DNA of 64,000 bases from Maribacter_C sp964432915 (GCA_964432915.1 CAYSPL010000015.1:3860-67859); one strand, 5' to 3'; shown: positions 15,958-25,926, counted from the stretch's first letter. The notes: generated from the letters alone by a model not told the origin. Program-made: numbers and translations.

Positions 15958-16911
15958 TTAAAATAGTTTGCCTATAATATCCTCTTCTGAAATGCCCTCA
16001 GCCTCGGCCTTGTAGTTTTTTATGATACGGTGTCTTAACACCCCCATTGCAACGGCCTGAACATCTTCAATATCAGGAGAGAATTTACCGTTGATTAGGG
16101 CATGGGCCTTGGCACCTAAAACCAAGTTTTGTGAAGCCCTGGGGCCAGCGCCCCAATCGATATATTGTTTCACGAAATCTGAAACAGACTCCAACGTAGG
16201 TCGTGTGCTATTTACCAAATTCACGGCATATTCAACCACCTTATCAGGTACAGGTACCCTACGAACCAACTGCTGAACCTGTAGAATTTCTGCTGCATTG
16301 AATAAGGCATTTACTTTTGGTGTGCTCGCATCGGTGGTTGATTTGACCACTTGTATCTCTTCTTCAACGGAGGGATACTTCAACTCTATGGCGAACATGA
16401 AGCGATCTAGTTGGGCTTCGGGCAAGGGGTAGGTACCTTCTTGCTCGATTGGATTTTGAGTGGCCAAAACAAAATAGGGCAACTCTAATTTATATTGTTG
16501 CCCTGCAATGGTCACGGCCCGTTCTTGCATGGCTTCCAACAATGCGGCCTGTGTCTTTGGAGGGGTTCTGTTAATTTCATCGGCCAAAATGATATTTGAA
16601 AAAATAGGGCCTTTGATGAATTTGAAGTTTCTGTTTTGATCGAGTACCTCACTACCCAAAATATCACTGGGCATGAGATCTGGCGTGAATTGAATTCGTT
16701 TGAAATCCAACCCCAAAGTTTGGGCAATGGTATTGACCATCAAGGTTTTTGCGAGCCCGGGCACTCCAATCAGCAAAGCATGGCCACCGGTGTATATGGC
16801 CAATAGTATTTGCTCAATAACATCATTTTGACCCACAATCACCTTTGCAATCTCTTGCTTTAGGGCTTTGTGTTTTTGTACCAGATTTTCTACTGCAGTG
16901 ACGTCTGACAT
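15958..16911 (-). CDS. MoxR-family AAA+ ATPase
   Basis: 317 aa cytoplasmic AAA+ ATPase. Walker A GVPGLAKTLM (about residue 54), Walker B ILADEINRTPPKTQAALLEAMQE, sensor 1 ATQNPIEQEGTYPLPEAQLDRF, and the C-terminal lid. MoxR proteins act as chaperones for metal or cofactor insertion and often sit with DUF58 and von Willebrand genes; none are adjacent here. It starts 5 bases after the surA stop, so it is probably co-transcribed with the two envelope genes upstream. Confidence 0.9.
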   Translation of the reverse strand: MSDVTAVENLVQKHKALKQEIAKVIVGQNDVIEQILLAIYTGGHALLIGVPGLAKTLMVNTIAQTLGLDFKRIQFTPDLMPSDILGSEVLDQNRNFKFIKGPIFSNIILADEINRTPPKTQAALLEAMQERAVTIAGQQYKLELPYFVLATQNPIEQEGTYPLPEAQLDRFMFAIELKYPSVEEEIQVVKSTTDASTPKVNALFNAAEILQVQQLVRRVPVPDKVVEYAVNLVNSTRPTLESVSDFVKQYIDWGAGPRASQNLVLGAKAHALINGKFSPDIEDVQAVAMGVLRHRIIKNYKAEAEGISEEDIIGKLF

Positions 16912-16916
16912 ATTAT

Positions 16917-18368
16917 TTATTCCTTTACCCAGTTATTCGCAAAATCACAATCCTTATTGTCTTCATTAACTGTGATATAGGTGTCTTTTATATGTTTTTC
17001 CATCCACTCTTTGATGGCTTTGTATTGCTTTTCGGTTTTCGCCAATTGCTGAATTTTGGTGTAGTCTTTTGAAAAATCAGCAACATGCTCGTCAAAGCGA
17101 CCGGTTACTTTTAACAATTTGTACTTGGGTGCCCCGCCTCTGGGATCTTCTTCGATTGTGGGCAACGAAATTTCATCATCTTTAAGATTTCGGACTTTAT
17201 TATACAAAGATGGATCCATCTTGGTCAACTCAAATCGAGAATCAAGTGTGACCGGATTTCGAAGTTTACCACCATCATTTCTTGTTTCCTTTTCATCTGA
17301 AAAATTCAAGGCCGCCTCGGCAAAGGTGTACTTACCATCAATAATATGTTGTCTAATACTATCCAATTCGGTCTTCAGATTACTCATGGCCTTGTCTGAG
17401 ATCTTCGGAATTACCAATAGGTGTCTAACGTCGCGCTCTTGACCCCTAATTTTTTCAACCGTCATGATATGATAACCGAAAATGGTTTCGAAAGGTTCTG
17501 AGACTTCCCCTTCATTCAAACTAAAAGCCACATCTTTGAATTCTTTGACAAAGCCCGTTTCTTTTGTGACTCCCGTGTACAAACCTCCTTTTGACTTTGA
17601 TCCAGGATCTTCAGAATACAAAGTTGCCTTTACCGAGAAACTGGAGTCATTGTCAAGAATATCTGCACGGATTCTTTCTAATTTCTCAATGGCTTTTTGC
17701 TTCTCCTCTTTGGTGGGTTTGGGTTCCTTCACTATTTGGGCAATCTCCATTTCGGCACCGAAAACGGGGCGTTCATCTTCAGGTATTCTAAAGAAAAACT
17801 GCCGAACCTCTTCTGGGGTCACATCTATTTCAGAAACAATGTCTTGCTGCATTCGTTCAGATAGCATTCTCAGTTTGTTGATTTTGTACAATTCTTCCCT
17901 GAAATCGGCTTCTGACTCTTTTTTGTAATACTCCAAAACTTTCTTCATCGACCCAATCTGTTGCACCAAAGATTGTAATTGGCGCTCGCCTGTGGCATTC
18001 ACCTCATCATCTGACACCAAAATACTATCTTGAACTGCTTGGTGGGCATAAAGGCGGTCTTCCATAAGTTTGCCCAAAAGTCCGCAACGGGTAACGTCTT
18101 CTGTTGAGGCGCCTTGGTTTCTCAAATCGATCAAGGTTTTCTCTATATCCGATTCCAAAATCACATAATCCCCGATCACGGCAGAAATTCCGTCAAGCTT
18201 GATTTTCTCAAAGGTCTTGGTAGTATCCGATGGAACGATTGCTTCTTGAACAATGGCAGCAGTATTCGCAATGGAATCTTGACTTGCTTCGTTTTCCTGT
18301 GCGAATGAAAAAAGGGCATTTCCTGTTACTAAAACAGCAATGACCAAATTTTTAATCTTCTTTTGCAT
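16917..18368 (-). CDS. surA: SurA-like periplasmic peptidyl-prolyl isomerase/chaperone
   Basis: 483 aa with signal peptide MQKKIKNLVIAVLVTGNALFSFAQ. It has a SurA N-terminal domain (DGISAVIGDYVILESDIEKTLIDLR), then two parvulin-type rotamase segments, the first starting at EMEIAQIVKEP with SKGGLYTGVTKETGFVKEF and the second at ERDVRHLLVIPK. It assists outer-membrane protein folding. I chose the ATG at 18368; the longer frame from 18401 would add 11 residues before the signal peptide and overlap the upstream gene by 50 bases. The present overlap is 17 bases. Confidence 0.88.
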   Translation of the reverse strand: MQKKIKNLVIAVLVTGNALFSFAQENEASQDSIANTAAIVQEAIVPSDTTKTFEKIKLDGISAVIGDYVILESDIEKTLIDLRNQGASTEDVTRCGLLGKLMEDRLYAHQAVQDSILVSDDEVNATGERQLQSLVQQIGSMKKVLEYYKKESEADFREELYKINKLRMLSERMQQDIVSEIDVTPEEVRQFFFRIPEDERPVFGAEMEIAQIVKEPKPTKEEKQKAIEKLERIRADILDNDSSFSVKATLYSEDPGSKSKGGLYTGVTKETGFVKEFKDVAFSLNEGEVSEPFETIFGYHIMTVEKIRGQERDVRHLLVIPKISDKAMSNLKTELDSIRQHIIDGKYTFAEAALNFSDEKETRNDGGKLRNPVTLDSRFELTKMDPSLYNKVRNLKDDEISLPTIEEDPRGGAPKYKLLKVTGRFDEHVADFSKDYTKIQQLAKTEKQYKAIKEWMEKHIKDTYITVNEDNKDCDFANNWVKE

Positions 18369-19218
18369 AAACTTGAAATTCTTTATCCTTGATAGCTTCA
18401 TCGACCACCTCGGTCTCCAATTTTCGAATATAATCCAACTTTCGTCGATTCAAGAGCACCTGTTTGATGGTAGGTTCTATGTAAGAGAGAGGAGCGATGT
18501 CATTTTCTTTCAAAACGTCTGAAACATGCGCCAAATATACCCCGAAAGCATCTTCCAATTCAAAAAATTGTGATTTTTTTAAGTACCGCTGCTCGTTCTT
18601 TGCAGTCAAGGCAGGTATTTCTTTGAGCACACTTGACACAGGCACCCAAATCGAATCATTGAAGCTGAGTTTCGTGAATTGAACGGATATGGAATCTAAA
18701 TAAGCGATGTCAGTCTTATTGAAATTCCGCAATTTTCTTTTGACGGACTGCTTGTCTAAAAACTGTTTCGGAAGTTGTATAAAACGAATCTTCACCAAAC
18801 GCTCTCTCAACCGAAAATTCATTTTCTCGCTTTCATAAAATTCGCGCATTTGGGCTTTGGTCACCAAAGAATCATCACTCTGCTCGGCCAAGGCATCTTT
18901 ATAAGCCCGAGTGTATAAATCTTCACGATAATTGTTGACCAATTCTTCAAAACCATCAAGTTTTTCTTTCGGCAGGTTTATCTTGGCCTTTGAGAGTAAT
19001 AATTTTTTAGAAGCCCAATTATTGATGTAATTGGTCACAAATGAGATACTGTCTTCTTTCGAAGTTCCCTCACGTAACAAAGGCGCGATATCTTCTTCGT
19101 ACAGAAAATGATCGCCCACTCGCGCCACAGGTTTTTCATCAGTATTATTTTTCCAGGTACCATCGCATGACCAAAGGAAGAGCATGCCAAAACTCAAAAA
19201 AACGCTCCTGAAAGCCAT
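18352..19218 (-). CDS. SurA-N-like chaperone lipoprotein
   Basis: 288 aa. The N terminus MAFRSVFLSFGMLFLWSC is a lipoprotein signal with lipobox ending in Cys18. The mature part begins PVARVGDHFLYEEDIAPLL, the SurA/PpiC N-terminal-domain pattern, followed by a helical domain (YREDLYTRAYKDALAEQ), and ends with KQVLLNRRKLDYIRKLE. No clear parvulin rotamase domain is seen, so it is likely a chaperone without isomerase activity. It is followed by surA (17-base overlap). An alternative start at 19239 adds 7 residues. Confidence 0.75.
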   Translation of the reverse strand: MAFRSVFLSFGMLFLWSCDGTWKNNTDEKPVARVGDHFLYEEDIAPLLREGTSKEDSISFVTNYINNWASKKLLLSKAKINLPKEKLDGFEELVNNYREDLYTRAYKDALAEQSDDSLVTKAQMREFYESEKMNFRLRERLVKIRFIQLPKQFLDKQSVKRKLRNFNKTDIAYLDSISVQFTKLSFNDSIWVPVSSVLKEIPALTAKNEQRYLKKSQFFELEDAFGVYLAHVSDVLKENDIAPLSYIEPTIKQVLLNRRKLDYIRKLETEVVDEAIKDKEFQVYAKED

Positions 19219-19366
19219 TTTGAAATTCAAATCAAACATCCCGCAAAAATAAGAATATTAGTAGGTTAAGCAAATCAGAATTTCTTGGTGCCTATCTTTT
19301 TTGGCACAGCTTTATTATTTGTTACATTAGTACTATTACGGATTCTGATCCTAACCGAAAATTGTC

Positions 19367-19612
19367 ATGCAAAACAGAAAAATCAAACTTATTTGGGATT
19401 TTAGAGGACCGGCAGCCGCAAAGACCGCGGCACATCATGAGAAACATCTCAAAGAATTTATTGAGATTGAGAAACTGAACGGAAATACCGCAGGCCATCA
19501 ACACCTCAATGAAATGCACAGTATGGCTTTTATGGTCATTGACGAAGTGCAAATTCCAAAACTACGCGATAGCCTGAAACCACATCGGGCTGAAGTGCAT
19601 GAAAATCAATAA
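19367..19612 (+). CDS. Small conserved protein, unknown function
   Basis: 81 aa with no signal peptide. It is rich in histidine (about 10 His, including AAHHEKHLKEF, GHQHLNEMHSM), which could bind metal, and reads like a small cytoplasmic protein (KLIWDFRGPAA at the N terminus). I do not recognise a named family. Its TAA ends 4 bases before the start of the downstream serine hydrolase gene, so the two are likely co-transcribed. Confidence 0.65.
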   Translation: MQNRKIKLIWDFRGPAAAKTAAHHEKHLKEFIEIEKLNGNTAGHQHLNEMHSMAFMVIDEVQIPKLRDSLKPHRAEVHENQ

Positions 19613-19616
19613 AGCC

Positions 19617-20753
19617 ATGAAGAAAACTATTTTCACAAAGCTGCTAGTGGTACTATTGTGTTTTTCATGTCAAGAAAAAGAGGTTTCCAAAACCCCTTTG
19701 CAAGATGCGTTGACCTCTCAAAACCACAATATCAAAAGGGTCATGGACAATCTTGAAGCGCATGAGGTTCAAATCATTTTCAGTCAAATAAATCGAAAAG
19801 ATGATGGTATAGTCTTTACGGATCACGAATTTCAACTTGATGAATCCGACTATTTCTACCCAGCGAGTACGGTAAAATTTCCTACTGCGGTTTTAGCTCT
19901 AGAGGAGCTGAACAAAGTGGATTCACTTACTATGGATACACGGTTTTATGTGGAAGGAGATTCGGTGGAAACCACATTTAGAAAAGCGATATCAGAAATA
20001 TTCGCTGTTAGTGACAACCAAGCGAATAACCGATTGGTGGAATTTTTGGGGCAAGATGCCATCAATGCCAGATTAAAATCGAAAGGCATAGAAAATTTCA
20101 GGCTTGCCCATCGGTTGGGTTACCATACCGAAGATATGGCGACCAAACCCCTGATCGTTTATCTGAATGATAGTACCACCTCGACCTATGCCACAACCAT
20201 CAATACATTTCCTGAGCCTTTGCTCTTGGATGGCATCAAAAAGGGAATTGGTTTTTATAGTGATGGTGAGTTGATCGATGAACCTTTTGATTTTGCCTTG
20301 AAAAATTATTATCCCATTTCATCACAACATGAGGTTTTAAAGCGAATCATTTTTCCTGAGAACTATAAAAAAGGGGAGCAATTCAACCTAAGTGGAGATC
20401 AAAGTGCACATTTGTTAAAGAGCATGCACACGGTGCCCAAAGAGGTGGGCTATGACCCCAATGAGTACTATGATGGCTATTGTAAGTTTTTTATGTTTGG
20501 CGATACTCGAGAAGATATTCCTGAAAACATAAAAATTTATAACAAGGTGGGTTTTGCCTATGGCACCCTGACTGATTGCGCGTACATTGTAGATACCAAA
20601 AATAATGTCGAATTCATGCTCACAGCGACCATTTTGGTCAATAAAGATGGCGTTTTCAATGATGATAATTATGAGTATGATGACGTGGGAATTCCCTTTT
20701 TAGCAGAACTTGGCAGACTACTCTATGCCCACGAACTGAAACGAAACAACTAA
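19617..20753 (+). CDS. Serine hydrolase lipoprotein, class A beta-lactamase fold
   Basis: 378 aa. Lipoprotein signal MKKTIFTKLLVVLLCFSC (lipobox LCFSC, Cys18). It has the active-site SxxK (YPASTVKF, Ser84 and Lys87) and the SDN motif (AVSDNQANN), as in class A beta-lactamases and related transpeptidases. A typical KTG near the C terminus is not evident; NKVGFAYG is the likely counterpart. It may be a cell-wall or peptide hydrolase rather than a drug-resistance enzyme. I chose ATG 19617 rather than 19599 because it gives a clean lipoprotein signal and follows the upstream stop. Confidence 0.75.
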   Translation: MKKTIFTKLLVVLLCFSCQEKEVSKTPLQDALTSQNHNIKRVMDNLEAHEVQIIFSQINRKDDGIVFTDHEFQLDESDYFYPASTVKFPTAVLALEELNKVDSLTMDTRFYVEGDSVETTFRKAISEIFAVSDNQANNRLVEFLGQDAINARLKSKGIENFRLAHRLGYHTEDMATKPLIVYLNDSTTSTYATTINTFPEPLLLDGIKKGIGFYSDGELIDEPFDFALKNYYPISSQHEVLKRIIFPENYKKGEQFNLSGDQSAHLLKSMHTVPKEVGYDPNEYYDGYCKFFMFGDTREDIPENIKIYNKVGFAYGTLTDCAYIVDTKNNVEFMLTATILVNKDGVFNDDNYEYDDVGIPFLAELGRLLYAHELKRNN

Positions 20754-20774
20754 AATCGATCCAAATGACTTTTG

Positions 20775-21272
20775 ATGCTTTTACCAAAAGACATATACAT
20801 CAAAGCGCCGCTTGAAAAATTATATTGGTGCTGGGCGACCAAAGAGGGTATTGAATCGTGGTTTTTAAGCAATGCTGAATACAAAGTAAGTGGTAAACAG
20901 AGAGATGCCAAAGGGTATATAGAAGCAGGTGATAGCTATGTTTGGAAATGGCACAATTGGAATGGAAAGGAAGAAGGAACCATTCTTAAAGCCAATGGCA
21001 AAGACTGCATCGAGTTTTCATTTGCAGATGATATTTGTAAAGTGTCAGTGAAACTGCAACAAAGCAATGGCAATGTGCTGTTGACCCTGCTTCAATATGA
21101 CATGCTCACAGATGAAAAAACGAAAATGGACATTTACAACGGTTGCAGTTGCGGATGGAAGTTCTGGTTGGCCCACCTTAAGGCCTATCTCGAAAACGGA
21201 ATTCTTCTGAATGAACGCGATGTTGATTTGACTGAAATTACGCAAGCAGGCCATATTTTCGTGAATATGTGA
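20775..21272 (+). CDS. SRPBCC / AHSA1-type START-like protein
   Basis: 165 aa, cytoplasmic. The pattern DIYIKAPLEKLYWCWATKEGIESWFLSNAEY with later GDSYVWKWHNWNGKEEGTI and the C-terminal GWKFWLAHLKAYLENG is typical of the Aha1-domain branch of the SRPBCC superfamily, which forms a hydrophobic ligand pocket. The specific ligand is unknown. I start at the ATG of 20775; a TTG directly before it is in frame. Confidence 0.8.
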   Translation: MLLPKDIYIKAPLEKLYWCWATKEGIESWFLSNAEYKVSGKQRDAKGYIEAGDSYVWKWHNWNGKEEGTILKANGKDCIEFSFADDICKVSVKLQQSNGNVLLTLLQYDMLTDEKTKMDIYNGCSCGWKFWLAHLKAYLENGILLNERDVDLTEITQAGHIFVNM

Positions 21273-21391
21273 TTTCTGAATAAGAGGAAGTCAACACCTT
21301 GTCGTAATTCAGATGGTTCTTTGAAGCGTCGCCCCAATATGATTTTATCGAATTTGATAGTTTATAATGGTCATGGCAGTTCTCGATCTGC

Positions 21392-21399
21392 TAAATTTG
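21392..21399 (+). promoter_or_regulatory. Promoter -7 box of rluF (TAAATTTG)
   Basis: Exact TAnnTTTG match 20 bases before the GTG start of rluF, implying a leader of about 14 bases. It supports the GTG start, since no ATG is available and the frame is closed by a TAA at 21413-21415. Confidence 0.45.
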
Positions 21400-21418
21400 G
21401 GCGTATCAAAAATAAGCT

Positions 21419-22156
21419 GTGGAAGAAACCAAAAAAACCCGCATCAATAAATACCTTAGTGAGGTGGGCTTTTGCTCACGCAGGGCCGCCGATAAACTGG
21501 TGGAGCAAGGTCGTGTAACCATCAATGGCAACCTGCCCGAAATGGGCACTAAGGTTGTTGAGGGGGACGAAGTTCGTGTTGACGGAGAACGTGTTACCAA
21601 AACAAAAACTGACCATGTCTATTTGGCATTCAACAAACCTGTGGGCATAGTTTGTACAACTGATACCAGAGTTGAAAAAGACAACATCATAGATTTTATC
21701 AATTACCCAAAACGTATTTTCCCCATTGGCAGATTGGATAAACCCAGTGAAGGATTGATTTTCATGACCAATGATGGAGATATCGTAAATAAGATATTAC
21801 GCGCCAGAAATCATCATGAAAAAGAATACTTGGTCAAAGTCAATAAACCAATTACGCCTCAGTTTCTTGAAAACATGCGAAATGGAGTTCCCATTTTAGA
21901 CACTATTACGCGCAAATGCAAGGTGGAAAAAGTTGATGCGTATCAATTCAAAATAATTTTGACCCAAGGTCTGAATAGGCAGATCAGGCGCATGTGCGAG
22001 TATCTTGATTACCGGGTTAAAAGGCTTAAAAGAATTAGAATCATGAACGTTAATTTAGACGTTCCTGTGGGTAAGTGGCGTGATTTGAGCAAAGCTGAAT
22101 TGACCGAAATAAGACGTTTGGTAGCCACTTCCTCAAAAACACATGATGAATTTTAA
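21419..22156 (+). CDS. rluF: 23S rRNA pseudouridine synthase, RluF-like
   Basis: 245 aa. N-terminal S4 RNA-binding domain (RINKYLSEVGFCSRRAADKLVEQGRVTINGN) and an RsuA/RluB/E/F catalytic domain with the aspartate motif FPIGRLDKPSEGLI and QGLNRQIRRMCEYLDYRVKRLKRIRI. The latter matches RluF (U2604 of 23S rRNA) more than RsuA or RluB. The start is GTG. Confidence 0.85.
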   Translation: MEETKKTRINKYLSEVGFCSRRAADKLVEQGRVTINGNLPEMGTKVVEGDEVRVDGERVTKTKTDHVYLAFNKPVGIVCTTDTRVEKDNIIDFINYPKRIFPIGRLDKPSEGLIFMTNDGDIVNKILRARNHHEKEYLVKVNKPITPQFLENMRNGVPILDTITRKCKVEKVDAYQFKIILTQGLNRQIRRMCEYLDYRVKRLKRIRIMNVNLDVPVGKWRDLSKAELTEIRRLVATSSKTHDEF

Positions 22157-22224
22157 CACATTAAACAGCTAAAAATAATTAACTTAGGGAAAAGAACTTG
22201 CTAATTCATCATAAAACAATCGTT

Positions 22225-23553
22225 ATGGGAAATAAAATAAAATCCACAGGAAAATTGTTTAGGGTACTGCCTCTTATACTTATTCTCTTCGTAATAGGAA
22301 ATGTTTCAAAGGCGAATGCCTTTTTTCAAGAAACAACAACCGAGGCACAATCTTTTGATAAATATTCAGGTGATGTTGTTGATGGACAAACGGGCAAACC
22401 GCTGGTTTTTGCCACCTTGACAATTGAAGGTTCAAATATCAGCACGGTGACCAATACCGAAGGTGAATTTTTGCTAAAGGTACCTGCTGATATGCTTGAA
22501 AGAAATATAGCTGTCTCATTTCTTGGCTACAAAACAAGGTTCATCTCGATAGCGCAATTGGCCAAAGACAAGAACCGTATCGAGCTCAATGTTTCCGTTA
22601 CCGAGTTAAGTGGTATTGATTTGAGTGTACCAAAAAACGCCTCGAATTTGGTTAAGGAAACATTACAAAAAAAGGGCGAGAATTATTTTGAGGACCCCAC
22701 CTTGATGACCGCCTTTTATCGTGAGACCATTAAAAAGAGAAAAAAGAATGTTTCTTTATCAGAGGCCGTGGTAAATATCTATAAAGCGCCTTATTCCTCT
22801 GGCCGCAGGGATGCCGTTCAACTGTACAAAGCTCGTAAAAGTACCGATTACAGTAAATTAGACACGGTTGCCTTAAAACTGCAAGGAGGTCCTTTCAATG
22901 CTCTTTTTGTCGATATCATGAAATACCCAGAGTACATTTTTACAGATAGTTCCATTGATAATTACGTATTTAGTTTTGACCGTTCAACACGTGTCAATGA
23001 TAAACTCATCTACATCATTGATTTTGTTCAACGTGATGATATTGCAGAGCCACTTTACAAGGGCAAGTTATATATTGACGGAGAGAATAAAATATTAACC
23101 AGCGCCATCTACGCATTGAATATCGTTGATAAGGAAAAGGCCGCTAGCTTATTTGTGCGCAAAAAACCCAAAAATGCACGCGTTTGGCCAACTGAAGTGG
23201 CCTACAGGGTCGATTATCGAGAAAAAGATGGAAAATGGTATTATGGCTACAGTAATGTCTTATTGCAATTCAAAATCAACTGGGACAAGAAACTATTTAA
23301 CTCAATTTACAGCATGGCCTGTGAAATGGCCGTTACCGACTGGGAAAAGAATTTGACCAGCAAACTACCAAAGGCCAAAGAGCGTATGAAAGCGTCAATT
23401 ATATTGAATGATGAAGCTTTGGGTTTTGCAGATCCTGATTTTTGGGGAGAGTACAATATCATAGAACCTGAGAAGTCAATAGAAACGGCCATCAAAAAAA
23501 TACAGCGGCAATTGAGAAGGGCGAAATCCACAGAGATAAATTCAGTTCCCTAA
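22225..23553 (+). CDS. Exported protein with carboxypeptidase-regulatory-like domain
   Basis: 442 aa. Signal peptide ends near NAFFQ. Residues ~45-125 are a CarboxypepD_reg-like beta-sandwich (SGDVVDGQTGKPLVFATLTIEG... VSFLGYKTRFIS), as found at the N terminus of TonB-linked receptors. The rest (LVKETLQKKGENYFEDPTLMTAFYRETI... YGYSNVLLQFKINW) is a Bacteroidota-specific region of unknown function that looks beta-rich. It is not a TonB receptor (no barrel, too short). I chose the ATG at 22225 because it gives the signal peptide; the frame is open from 22198. Confidence 0.75.
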   Translation: MGNKIKSTGKLFRVLPLILILFVIGNVSKANAFFQETTTEAQSFDKYSGDVVDGQTGKPLVFATLTIEGSNISTVTNTEGEFLLKVPADMLERNIAVSFLGYKTRFISIAQLAKDKNRIELNVSVTELSGIDLSVPKNASNLVKETLQKKGENYFEDPTLMTAFYRETIKKRKKNVSLSEAVVNIYKAPYSSGRRDAVQLYKARKSTDYSKLDTVALKLQGGPFNALFVDIMKYPEYIFTDSSIDNYVFSFDRSTRVNDKLIYIIDFVQRDDIAEPLYKGKLYIDGENKILTSAIYALNIVDKEKAASLFVRKKPKNARVWPTEVAYRVDYREKDGKWYYGYSNVLLQFKINWDKKLFNSIYSMACEMAVTDWEKNLTSKLPKAKERMKASIILNDEALGFADPDFWGEYNIIEPEKSIETAIKKIQRQLRRAKSTEINSVP

Positions 23554-23598
23554 TGTTCGAAATGGACAAGTAGTTCGGAAATTCAACAATTTATTGTA

Positions 23599-25806
23599 TT
23601 AATTGGCCACTTCACTGATAAATTTGAGACGGTAGAGACGAAGTTCATCATCATCATAATCGCCATCAAATTCATCTAATGCCGCTTGAATTCGATCGCT
23701 TTCGGCCTCCAAGAAATATTCGTGAATTTCCTCTTGCTGATCTTCATCCAAAACCTCATCAACCCAGTAATTGATGTTCAATTTGGTACCACTGAAAACA
23801 ATTTGCTCCATTTCTTTGATCAGTTCGGACTGTTCAAGGCCTTTGGCAGAAGCGATATCAGGTAGTGGTAGTTTGCGATCGACATTTTGAATGATATAAA
23901 GCTTCAATCCTGACTTGGCCCCTGTACTTTTGACCACCAAATCATCTGGTCTTAAAATGTCGTTTTCCTCCACATAAGTTGAAATAAACTCAACGAAAGG
24001 TTGTCCGTACTTTTTGGCCTTACCTTCTCCTACCCCATTAATATTGATCAATTCGTTAAGGTTTATGGGGTATTTCATGGCCATGTCTTCAAGTGAAGGG
24101 TCTTGAAAAACAACAAATGGTGGTACCTTTAACTTATCAGCTTGACTTTTTCTTAGGCCTTTCAATTGCTTCAATAACCTATCATCAACCGCACCGGATT
24201 TACCCTGACTGGCAATGGGGTCATTGCTCTTTTCGTAATCATGATCCAAGGTCATCATAAAAGATCGTGGTGTCTTCATAAATGCAATCCCCGCTTCGGT
24301 GACCTTTAAGATTCCGTACTGTTCAATTTCTTTTTTTATCAGGCCCGCGACCAATGCTTGGCGCACCAAAGCCATCCAATAGCCCTTATCTCTATCAGCA
24401 CCTATGGCAAATAAGGGTTTCTCATTTGTTTTATACGAAATAATCAAGGCATTGGTTTTACCTCTGAGCGCCTTGACGATTTCTTTGGTCTTGAATTTTT
24501 CAGCAGAACCTTGAATGACTTTCAACAATTTGACCACATTTTCCTGTGCTTCCTCTTTGGGTTTGGGGTTGCGCATATTGTCATCCATATCAGCACCATC
24601 GCCATTGACCTCATCAAATTCTTCCCCGAAATAATGCAACATGAATTTTCTACGTGACATCGAAGTTTCAGCATAGGCCACAACCTCCTGCAAAAGTGCA
24701 TCGCCCACCTCTCGCTCAGCAACAGGTTTATTTGACATGAACTTTTCGAGCTTTTCAATATCTTTATGAGAATAAAAGGCAAGACAATGGCCCTCGCCAT
24801 CATCTCTTCCGGCGCGACCCGTTTCTTGATAATAGCTTTCGATACTTTTGGGTATGTCATGATGGATCACAAAACGCACATCAGGTTTATCAATACCCAT
24901 ACCGAATGCTATGGTGGCCACAACAACATCAACATCTTCCATCAAGAACATATCTTGATACTTAGATCTTGTTTTCGCATCGAAGCCCGCATGATAAGGC
25001 ACTGCACTGATACCGTTTACCTGAAGTACCTGGGCGAGCTCCTCAACCCGTTTTCTACTCAGACAGTAGACAATACCTGATTTACCACTGTTTTTCTTTA
25101 CAAAACGAATGATGTCGGCATCAACATCTTTGGTTTTTGTTCGCACCTCATAAAATAAGTTCGGTCTATTGAAGGATGCCTTAAAGGTTTTGGCATCAGT
25201 GATTCCTAAATTCTTGATGATGTCCTCTTGTACCTTAGGAGTTGCCGTGGCGGTCAATCCGATAATCCGAATATCTTGCCCTAAACGGTTGACAATCGAC
25301 TTTAAATTTCGATACTCAGGCCTAAAATCATGACCCCATTCTGAAATACAATGGGCTTCATCAACAGCAACAAAACTGATTTTAGAGGATTTCAGAAAAT
25401 CGACATATTCATCTTTGGTCAACGACTCAGGTGCCACATAAAGTAACTTGGTGATGCCATCAGTGATATCTTGTTTGACCTGCTTTACTTGTGATTTATT
25501 CAAAGAAGAATTTAAAACATGTGCAATACCGTGGTCTGAAGAAATACCACGAATGGCATCAACCTGGTTTTTCATCAATGCGATAAGGGGCGATACCACT
25601 ATCGCGGTGCCTTCTTGCATTAACGCAGGCAACTGGTAACACAATGATTTGCCACCACCCGTGGGCATGACCACAAAGCAGTTGTTACCTTCCAATACAT
25701 TCTTGATCACTTCTTCTTGAAGTCCTTTGAATTTTGAAAATCCGAAGTGTTTTTTTAATGAGGCATTCAAATCCATATCAGTCAATGCCGAACCATGTTT
25801 TTTCAT
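23599..25806 (-). CDS. recQ: ATP-dependent DNA helicase RecQ
   Basis: 735 aa 3'-5' helicase for recombination and fork repair. Visible: Q-motif/HFGFSKFKGLQEEVI, Walker A MPTGGGKSLCYQLPA, DEAH box VDEAHCISEWGHDFRPEY, GLTATATP, the QETGRAGRDDG motif VI, an RQC winged-helix region (RKFMLHYFGEEFDE) that lacks the usual zinc-binding cysteines, and an HRDC-type domain (LLKQLKGLRKSQADKLKVPPFVVF). The start may be the second Met at 25776. It is divergent from kdsD. Confidence 0.92.
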   Translation of the reverse strand: MKKHGSALTDMDLNASLKKHFGFSKFKGLQEEVIKNVLEGNNCFVVMPTGGGKSLCYQLPALMQEGTAIVVSPLIALMKNQVDAIRGISSDHGIAHVLNSSLNKSQVKQVKQDITDGITKLLYVAPESLTKDEYVDFLKSSKISFVAVDEAHCISEWGHDFRPEYRNLKSIVNRLGQDIRIIGLTATATPKVQEDIIKNLGITDAKTFKASFNRPNLFYEVRTKTKDVDADIIRFVKKNSGKSGIVYCLSRKRVEELAQVLQVNGISAVPYHAGFDAKTRSKYQDMFLMEDVDVVVATIAFGMGIDKPDVRFVIHHDIPKSIESYYQETGRAGRDDGEGHCLAFYSHKDIEKLEKFMSNKPVAEREVGDALLQEVVAYAETSMSRRKFMLHYFGEEFDEVNGDGADMDDNMRNPKPKEEAQENVVKLLKVIQGSAEKFKTKEIVKALRGKTNALIISYKTNEKPLFAIGADRDKGYWMALVRQALVAGLIKKEIEQYGILKVTEAGIAFMKTPRSFMMTLDHDYEKSNDPIASQGKSGAVDDRLLKQLKGLRKSQADKLKVPPFVVFQDPSLEDMAMKYPINLNELININGVGEGKAKKYGQPFVEFISTYVEENDILRPDDLVVKSTGAKSGLKLYIIQNVDRKLPLPDIASAKGLEQSELIKEMEQIVFSGTKLNINYWVDEVLDEDQQEEIHEYFLEAESDRIQAALDEFDGDYDDDELRLYRLKFISEVAN

Positions 25807-25926
25807 CTAATACTTTTTCATCGGGGGTGTAAAAGAAATACTCTTATTTAAGATACGGATTTTCAAACTCTTTTACCAAAAATTCGAGCCATAAATGTTA
25901 AAAAATCACATCAATTGAAGTTTGCG

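Noticed and set aside
17482..17928. Plus-strand open frame of 148 codons within surA
   Set aside because: Antisense shadow of surA.
19617..20753. Antibiotic-resistance beta-lactamase
   Set aside because: SxxK and SDN are present, but no clear KTG and the protein is longer than class A enzymes and a lipoprotein; a resistance role is not supported.
21321..21518. 65-codon plus-strand frame before rluF
   Set aside because: Overlaps the rluF start in another frame and has no coding signature.
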